DNA of 64,000 nt from Thermohahella caldifontis (GTDB lineage: Bacteria > Pseudomonadota > Gammaproteobacteria > Pseudomonadales > Oleiphilaceae): contig NZ_CP154858.1 in the NCBI RefSeq assembly GCF_041153465.1, forward strand, positions 682,001 to 746,000, in the 5' to 3' direction. The notes beneath the pieces are model-generated. The model worked only from the letters and a program-made list of their open reading frames with translations. It did not search any database and was not told the origin of the DNA. This document shows, piece by piece, positions 59,171 to 64,000 of this stretch. Within the stretch, counting starts at the first letter, position 1, and each line of letters begins with the position of its first letter. The position numbers and the translations under genes were made by a program.

Positions 59171-59671
59171 ATGATGGCTTCAAAAGGGAGACTCCCAGGA
59201 AAACTCTGCCGGCTGCTGCTGGCAATCTCGGTCATACCCGGTGTTGCACTTGCCGAAGAGGCCGCAGCCGCTCAGGAGGCGCAAGCGACATCACAAACAC
59301 AGGTGGAGCTGAAGTCCGGCGATACGGTTGAAATCACTTTTTCAAGCCTGCCGGATTATATTGATCTGTCGCAGGATCCGGCAGAGGCGAACCGGATCCC
59401 TGCAAAATTACTGACCAATCCGCAATTGGCAGACATTTTTGTGCCTGGCCTGTTCACTCCGCCTGCGGCGGGCGGCCCCGAGCTGGATGCCGCCGAAAAG
59501 GCACTGACTGACCTGGCCGAACCTCTCGCGGTAGATCCGGCACTAACTGCCCAGCAGGACAGCGCCATTGCAGCCGCCATTCTTTTCCGCGAGTTTGTTG
59601 ACGTCAAGATCGTGCCGACATTCCTGACTCAGGATATCCAGAACACGACAATCAACGCAACGGGCCGCTGA
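59171..59671 (+). CDS. Secreted Ala-rich hypothetical protein
   Basis: A 166-residue protein with a convincing signal peptide (LCRLLLAISVIPGVALA, cut near residue 28) and an acidic, Ala/Pro-rich mature part (VELKSGDTVEITFSSLPDYI, PGLFTPPAAGGPELDAAEKA and a C-terminal TFLTQDIQNTTINATGR). No cysteines occur in the mature part. I do not recognise the family. It is convergent with the next gene, with only 19 bases between stops. Confidence 0.7.
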   Translation: MMASKGRLPGKLCRLLLAISVIPGVALAEEAAAAQEAQATSQTQVELKSGDTVEITFSSLPDYIDLSQDPAEANRIPAKLLTNPQLADIFVPGLFTPPAAGGPELDAAEKALTDLAEPLAVDPALTAQQDSAIAAAILFREFVDVKIVPTFLTQDIQNTTINATGR

Positions 59672-59690
59672 AACGGCAGTGCAGTCAAAC

Positions 59691-60569
59691 CTACTTGGCC
59701 GGCTGCGCTTTTTTCTCAATCGCCTTCAGACGCTTGTCCAGAGACAGATAGCGTCCTACCAGTTGCTGGCGAGCCTGGTCAAATACCCGGGCCAGTTCTT
59801 CGGTTGAGGCCAGCCGGGCTTCCAGCTTGTCCAGTCGAGACAGCAAGGCTGCCGTTTGTTTTTCCTGTCTCTGTAATCCGGACTGAATTTCGGACACCTG
59901 TTTTTGCAATGATGCCAGACTGACCTGAACGGCACTCAGGGATTCATTGGTTCGGCTCAAGACCTCATCCATCGCCGCCTGGCGCACGGACATGGCTGTC
60001 GCGTCCGTCTGAATCTGCTCTATCAGCTTGCTCTGGTTCTGAAAACTGTTTTCCAGTGTCTGCAATTCCGCGGACAGTCCGCCTGTACGACTTTTCAATG
60101 ACTCGATATCCTTCTGCGCTTGGCGAATCCAGGCCTTGTTGCGCTTGTTGCTGACATCCCAGAGCTTGCGTATTTCCGAATCCAGAAACTTCAGCTGCCT
60201 GGCCACTTCGTTCCCGCTTTGCTGCAGGGTGGAATCCGTGCTCTGCAGCTCTCCCTCAAGGCGCGCAATGACCAGATTGCTCTGCCTGACCTGACGGGAA
60301 GCCTCTTCAAGCTGGGCCTGCATCTGGTCAATCACGCGAATCTGGCGGGTGTAGTTCCAGTAGCCGGCTACCGCGATGGCAACCAACATGATGAAGATGA
60401 TGACCAAGGCGGCCTGGGCGGGCCGTGTCAGCCGGACATACTGCTCTACTGCTTTTGCCGTGTCCGGAGATCCCGGGACGGCGGATTTTCTTTTGCGCGG
60501 CTGTCCGGGCGATGCATGCTGCTTCACGTGGCGCTCAAGCTCATCCCGGTCTGGGCGTATCCCGTCCAT
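59691..60569 (-). CDS. Membrane-anchored coiled-coil protein
   Basis: A 292-residue protein with a positively charged cytoplasmic N-terminus, one membrane helix (ALVIIFIMLVAIAVAGYW, about residues 54-71) and a long periplasmic coiled coil of about 210 residues (VIARLEGELQSTDSTLQQSG, LQTLENSFQNQSKLIEQIQT). It is similar in plan to division or envelope scaffolding proteins but not recognised. ATG 60569 follows CGGAG. It is divergent from purE. Confidence 0.75.
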   Translation of the reverse strand: MDGIRPDRDELERHVKQHASPGQPRKRKSAVPGSPDTAKAVEQYVRLTRPAQAALVIIFIMLVAIAVAGYWNYTRQIRVIDQMQAQLEEASRQVRQSNLVIARLEGELQSTDSTLQQSGNEVARQLKFLDSEIRKLWDVSNKRNKAWIRQAQKDIESLKSRTGGLSAELQTLENSFQNQSKLIEQIQTDATAMSVRQAAMDEVLSRTNESLSAVQVSLASLQKQVSEIQSGLQRQEKQTAALLSRLDKLEARLASTEELARVFDQARQQLVGRYLSLDKRLKAIEKKAQPAK

Positions 60570-60707
60570 TTTTGCTCCGTTGCTCTGGTCTGAATTCAAG
60601 ATGTTCGCATTATGCGCATTACCACGGGAATTAAAAGAGGGGGAAGGTTTGCACCCCCCGGACACGATCTTTAAAATAGCGGGCTTCACGTATTCAGGAG
60701 TACATTT

Positions 60708-61199
60708 ATGGTACCTGTAGTCGGCATCATCATGGGGTCCAGATCTGACTGGCCGACCATGGAACACGCCGCACGCATGCTGGAATCGCTTGGCGTTGGC
60801 TACGAAACACGTGTGGTCTCGGCTCACCGGACACCAGACCTGTTGTTCGACTATGCCAAATCCGCCGCTGACCGGGGGCTGAAGGTCATCATTGCCGGAG
60901 CGGGCGGCGCCGCGCACCTGCCCGGCATGGTGGCCGCACAGACGCACCTGCCCGTACTGGGTGTCCCCGTCCAGTCGAAAGCCCTGAACGGACTGGACTC
61001 ACTGCTTTCCATCGTTCAGATGCCGGGAGGTGTTCCGGTTGGCACGCTGGCCATCGGCACGGCGGGCGCCCGGAACGCGGGAATTCTGGCGGCACAGATC
61101 ATTGCGCTGGAAGATGAGACCGTTAGGGAAAAGCTGATCGCTTTCCGCCGGGAACAGACCCGGCAGGTACTTGACCATCCGGATCCCAGCCAGCCATGA
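60708..61199 (+). CDS. purE: N5-carboxyaminoimidazole ribonucleotide mutase
   Basis: It converts N5-CAIR to CAIR in purine synthesis. The 163-residue protein has GIIMGSRSDWPTMEHA, VVSAHRTPDLLFDYA with the catalytic His, and IAGAGGAAHLPGMVA, all typical of class I PurE. It overlaps purK by 4 bp. Confidence 0.97.
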   Translation: MVPVVGIIMGSRSDWPTMEHAARMLESLGVGYETRVVSAHRTPDLLFDYAKSAADRGLKVIIAGAGGAAHLPGMVAAQTHLPVLGVPVQSKALNGLDSLLSIVQMPGGVPVGTLAIGTAGARNAGILAAQIIALEDETVREKLIAFRREQTRQVLDHPDPSQP

Positions 61200-62293
61200 A
61201 GCAACGCATCGGAATACTCGGCGCCGGACAGCTTGGCCGGATGATGGTGCTCGAGGGCATGCCCCTCGGGCTCGAGTTCGTGCTTTACGAGCCATCAGGG
61301 AAACCGACCGCCAATGTGGGCCGCATCATCACGCCGGAAACACCGGATGCACTGGCAGCGTTTCTGGACGCTGTGGATGTGGTGACCTATGAGTTCGAAC
61401 ACCTGCCCCTGGCAGAGGTGGAAGAAATTGCGCGCCACAAGCCTGTCTATCCCGGGGTCGAGGCACTGAGAGTTTGTCAGCACAGGGCGCTTGAAAAAGC
61501 CCTGTTCACGGAACTGGGCATTCCGACTGCGACCTATCGGGTCGTGAACTCTCCCGAGGCCCTGAAGTCAGCAGCCGGGGAGCTGGGCTGCCCTGTGGTG
61601 GCCAAGTCGGTGACGGAAGGCTATGACGGCAAGGGCCAAGCCGTGCTGCGCTCCCCGGAAGAAGCCGAGGATGCCTGGAAGCGGATCGGACACAGGGAGT
61701 TGATTGTCGAGGCCTTCGTGAATTTTACGCGTGAAGTCTCCATCATTGCCGTTCGAAGCCGCACCGGAGAAGTCCGCACCTATCCGATTGGAGAAAACCT
61801 GCACCGGGACGGCATCCTGCGCCTGACTCGCGCTCCGGCACCCAATCTGTCGGCCACCGTCCAGAAGGAAGCCGATGCGTTCATCACGCGCATACTCAAC
61901 CGCCTGGATTACGTCGGCGTGCTGGCACTGGAACTTTTCGAGACGCCGGACGGGTTGCTAGCCAACGAAATGGCGCCAAGAGTCCACAATTCGGGACACT
62001 GGACACAGAATGGCGCCGTGATCAGTCAGTTCGAGAATCATGTCCGTGCCGTTGCAGGACTGCCTCTTGGGTGTACCGAAGCCCGCGGGCACACGTGCAT
62101 GATCAATCTAGTCGGCAACCTGCCCGACCGGGAAGCTGTGCTGAGGCACCCGGACACGCACCTGCATCTTTACGGCAAGTCCTCCCGCCCCGGCAGAAAA
62201 CTCGGACACATCAACGTCGTGTCGGATGATCCGGCCATGCTGGATCAGCGCATGGAAGCCATCCTGTCCACCCTTCCGGACGCACTCTCATAG
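61196..62293 (+). CDS. purK: N5-carboxyaminoimidazole ribonucleotide synthase
   Basis: An ATP-grasp enzyme that makes N5-CAIR from AIR, ATP and bicarbonate, feeding PurE. Visible motifs are RIGILGAGQLGRMMVLEGMP, VAKSVTEGYDGKGQAVLRSP and ANEMAPRVHNSGHWTQNG. Length is 365 residues. It is co-translated with purE. Confidence 0.97.
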   Translation: MKQRIGILGAGQLGRMMVLEGMPLGLEFVLYEPSGKPTANVGRIITPETPDALAAFLDAVDVVTYEFEHLPLAEVEEIARHKPVYPGVEALRVCQHRALEKALFTELGIPTATYRVVNSPEALKSAAGELGCPVVAKSVTEGYDGKGQAVLRSPEEAEDAWKRIGHRELIVEAFVNFTREVSIIAVRSRTGEVRTYPIGENLHRDGILRLTRAPAPNLSATVQKEADAFITRILNRLDYVGVLALELFETPDGLLANEMAPRVHNSGHWTQNGAVISQFENHVRAVAGLPLGCTEARGHTCMINLVGNLPDREAVLRHPDTHLHLYGKSSRPGRKLGHINVVSDDPAMLDQRMEAILSTLPDALS

Positions 62294-62338
62294 GCAGCTT
62301 CAATCCTTCCGATAGAAACCCTCAATTTCACAATCATG

Positions 62339-62395
62339 GCACCGCTCGCCGGGCGGTGCTATCATTGTGCCACCCGACGCGGAAGTGATCCGCGT
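62339..62395 (+). promoter_or_regulatory. Two hairpins upstream of sodB
   Basis: GCACCGC/GCGGTGC (62339-62359, 7-nt loop) and ACGCGGA/TCCGCGT (62377-62395, 5-nt loop) are perfect 7-bp stems between purK and sodB. The first may end purEK transcription, but no T-run follows. The second would lie in or near the sodB leader. Confidence 0.45.
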
Positions 62396-62440
62396 CACAG
62401 TGATTCGGGATCAATCACAACACATACGGAGAGAATAATC

Positions 62441-63022
62441 ATGGCTTTTGAACTGCCTCCCCTGCCTTTTGCCAAAGATGCTTTGGCACCTGTCATTTCT
62501 GAAGAAACACTGGAATACCACTACGGCAAACACCACAAGGCGTACGTTGACAAGCTCAACGCGCTGGTTCCCGGTACCGAATTTGAAGGCAAGAGCCTCG
62601 AGGAAATCATCAAGACTTCTTCCGGCGGCATTTTCAACAATGCAGCTCAGGTGTGGAACCATACTTTCTACTGGAACTGCCTGAGCCCGAACGGTGGCGG
62701 CGAACCCACCGGCGCAGTTGCTGACGCCATCAACAAGGCTTTCGGCTCCTTCGAGGCGTTCAAGCAGAAGTTCAATGAGTCTGCAGTCAACAACTTCGGT
62801 TCCGGCTGGACCTGGCTGGTCAAGAATGACGACGGCTCCGTTGAGATCGTCAACACCAGCAACGCCGGCACTCCGCTGGCCGAAGGCCGCAAAGCCATCC
62901 TGACTGTGGATGTCTGGGAGCACGCTTACTACATCGACTACCGCAATGCGCGTCCGAAGTATCTGGAAGAGCTCTGGAAGCTGGTCAACTGGGACTTCGT
63001 GAACCAGAACTACGCAAGCTGA
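62441..63022 (+). CDS. sodB: Superoxide dismutase, iron type
   Basis: A 193-residue cytoplasmic Fe-SOD. Metal ligands are His in YHYGKHHKAYVDKLN, His in VWNHTFYWNCLSPNG, and Asp and His in VDVWEHAYYIDY; NCLSPNGGGEPTG and FNNAAQVW are Fe-SOD features. The ATG at 62441 follows GGAGAG. No signal peptide. It is monocistronic, with a terminator just downstream. Confidence 0.97.
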   Translation: MAFELPPLPFAKDALAPVISEETLEYHYGKHHKAYVDKLNALVPGTEFEGKSLEEIIKTSSGGIFNNAAQVWNHTFYWNCLSPNGGGEPTGAVADAINKAFGSFEAFKQKFNESAVNNFGSGWTWLVKNDDGSVEIVNTSNAGTPLAEGRKAILTVDVWEHAYYIDYRNARPKYLEELWKLVNWDFVNQNYAS

Positions 63023-63042
63023 TCCATCGGGATCATCCATTG

Positions 63043-63074
63043 AGGGGAGGCCATGGCCTCCCCTTTCTGTTTCT
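63043..63074 (+). terminator. Rho-independent terminator after sodB
   Basis: AGGGGAGGC-CATG-GCCTCCCCT, a 9-bp perfect stem with tetraloop (63043-63064), followed by the T-rich TTCTGTTTCT. Confidence 0.88.
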
Positions 63075-63168
63075 CAGATTCCGCAATAATGATGAAAGGA
63101 GTTTTGTATTTTTCGGCAAGATGACGCTAAACTGCTTCCAATACAAAAATTTATCCGAAGCCCCGCGC

Positions 63169-64000
63169 ATGACCCAGGATTCATCAAGGCAAGTCGAACC
63201 GGAAGTGACACTTTCCAAAGTTTTGCTTCGTCGTGTCATGACGGTGGCATTCGCAATCGGCATTGTTGTCAGCCTGATCCAGATTGTGACCGATGCCTGG
63301 CGAGTCAGCGAAGAAATTGACGCCGAAGCACTGGAAACCCTGGAGATTGTCAAGGATGCGGCGACACAGGCGATTTACAGCATTGATGAAGACCTCGGCG
63401 AGCAGGTCATAGATGGCCTTTTCAAAAACTCCGCCGTACGCTACGTGGCCATTGTCCATCCGGATGAAACACCGCTGGCCAAACGAGTCCGCCCGACCCG
63501 GGAGCATCGTTTTTCGGCCCTGATTTCGGCCATCTTCGGCGCGGAACGCGAGTACAGCATTCCCCTGTACCGGGGAGACCCCCAGAAAATCCATTATGGC
63601 GATCTGCGCATACTTTACGACACGCTGGATCAGGGTGAAGCCTTCATGCAGCGTTCCATTCTGGTCATGGTATCAGGCATCATACGCGCCCTGACACTGG
63701 GATTTCTTCTCTACCTGGTTTCTCATTACCTGGTGACACGCCCGATCCAGTATCTGACCCGGTCGCTGACACGCATCGATCCGGTTCAGCCGGATCCGAG
63801 TCTGATCCGGACCCCGGCAGGTCATAAGCGGGACGAACTGGGCATCTGGACCGATCGCGTGCGTGCACTTCTCCAGTCCATTCTTGAATATCAGAGACAA
63901 AGACAGGATGCGGAAGCCCGGATTATCAAACTCTCTCAATACGATACCCTGACCGGACTGCCCAACCGCTCGTTCTTCAGGAGCCATCTTGATGACGCCA
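63169..64000 (+). CDS. Membrane-anchored GGDEF-type signalling protein, N-terminal part
   Basis: The frame is open to the window end, giving 277 residues. Visible in order: membrane helix (VAFAIGIVVSLIQI, about residues 27-40), a periplasmic sensor region (EEIDAEALETLEIVKDAATQ), second helix (SGIIRALTLGFLLYLVSHYL, about 167-186), HAMP-like linker with a conserved Pro (VTRPIQYLTRSLTRI), a short coiled coil, and the KLSQYDTLTGLPNRSFF start of a GGDEF domain. The active-site loop and any EAL domain lie beyond the window. ATG 63169 is preferred; an in-frame ATG at 63121 would add 16 residues. It probably makes or breaks cyclic di-GMP. Confidence 0.87.
   Translation, partial: MTQDSSRQVEPEVTLSKVLLRRVMTVAFAIGIVVSLIQIVTDAWRVSEEIDAEALETLEIVKDAATQAIYSIDEDLGEQVIDGLFKNSAVRYVAIVHPDETPLAKRVRPTREHRFSALISAIFGAEREYSIPLYRGDPQKIHYGDLRILYDTLDQGEAFMQRSILVMVSGIIRALTLGFLLYLVSHYLVTRPIQYLTRSLTRIDPVQPDPSLIRTPAGHKRDELGIWTDRVRALLQSILEYQRQRQDAEARIIKLSQYDTLTGLPNRSFFRSHLDDA

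Overview
This is a chromosomal window, moderately GC-rich by eye, from a gammaproteobacterium. The thrS-infC-rpmI-rplT-pheS-pheT-ihfA-merR-tRNA-Pro order, the divergent xcp-like type II secretion locus, a Glu-less ETF/ETF-QO pair and a DUF1329/YCF48-like/RND cluster together suggest a marine Pseudomonadales/Oceanospirillales-type bacterium (Marinobacter or Alcanivorax-like). The genus is inference. I see no phage, insertion sequence or CRISPR.

Layout. 1-287: end of a DUF1285 gene. 410-4154: ETF-ubiquinone oxidoreductase divergent from etfBA, with a palindrome inside the promoter spacer. 4220-13077: a complete, tightly overlapping leucine/isovalerate degradation operon (liuR-liuA-liuB-liuC-liuD-liuE-aacS) reading leftward from a promoter whose spacer holds an 18-bp palindrome. 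13246-22390: type II secretion genes, gspC and a LapG-like cysteine protease on the minus strand and gspEFGHIJKLM on the plus strand; gspD is absent. 22425-24405: acetyltransferase and glutathione reductase. 24402-29564: an operon of TonB-dependent receptor, periplasmic binding protein and hybrid sensor kinase. 29663-31296: a methyltransferase, a gene-poor stretch and a decayed DUF302 gene. 31617-39025: tRNA-Pro and the translation/IHF operon. 39113-45216: DUF1329, YCF48-like, RND and TAXI genes. 45342-53314: pepN, DUF2797, DUF1315, rhomboid, phosphoesterase, nadK and a coiled-coil protein. 53412-56581: fadH and an AraC regulator. 56891-57230: a duplicated tRNA-Asp/tRNA-Val pair. 57358-64000: gloA, lipoprotein and ORFan genes, purEK, sodB and the start of a GGDEF-type signalling protein.

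How the genes fit together. Isovaleryl-CoA dehydrogenase (liuA) passes electrons to ETF (etfBA) and then to ETF-QO, all in the first 13 kb. The liu enzymes turn isovaleryl-CoA into acetyl-CoA and acetoacetate, and aacS reactivates acetoacetate. fadH adds unsaturated fatty-acid oxidation that feeds the same acyl-CoA pool.

A striking technical pattern crosses the window. Seven single-base losses, each in or beside a short homopolymer, break five otherwise well-conserved genes: ETF-QO, liuA twice, the hybrid kinase twice, pheS and DUF1315. Restoring one base at each site gives an open protein of family-typical length every time. Because pheS is essential, I read these as sequencing or assembly errors rather than real pseudogenes. 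The most biologically interesting items are the TonB/binding-protein/degenerate-kinase operon, the protease gene sitting where gspD is expected, and the two operator-like palindromes lodged in promoter spacers.
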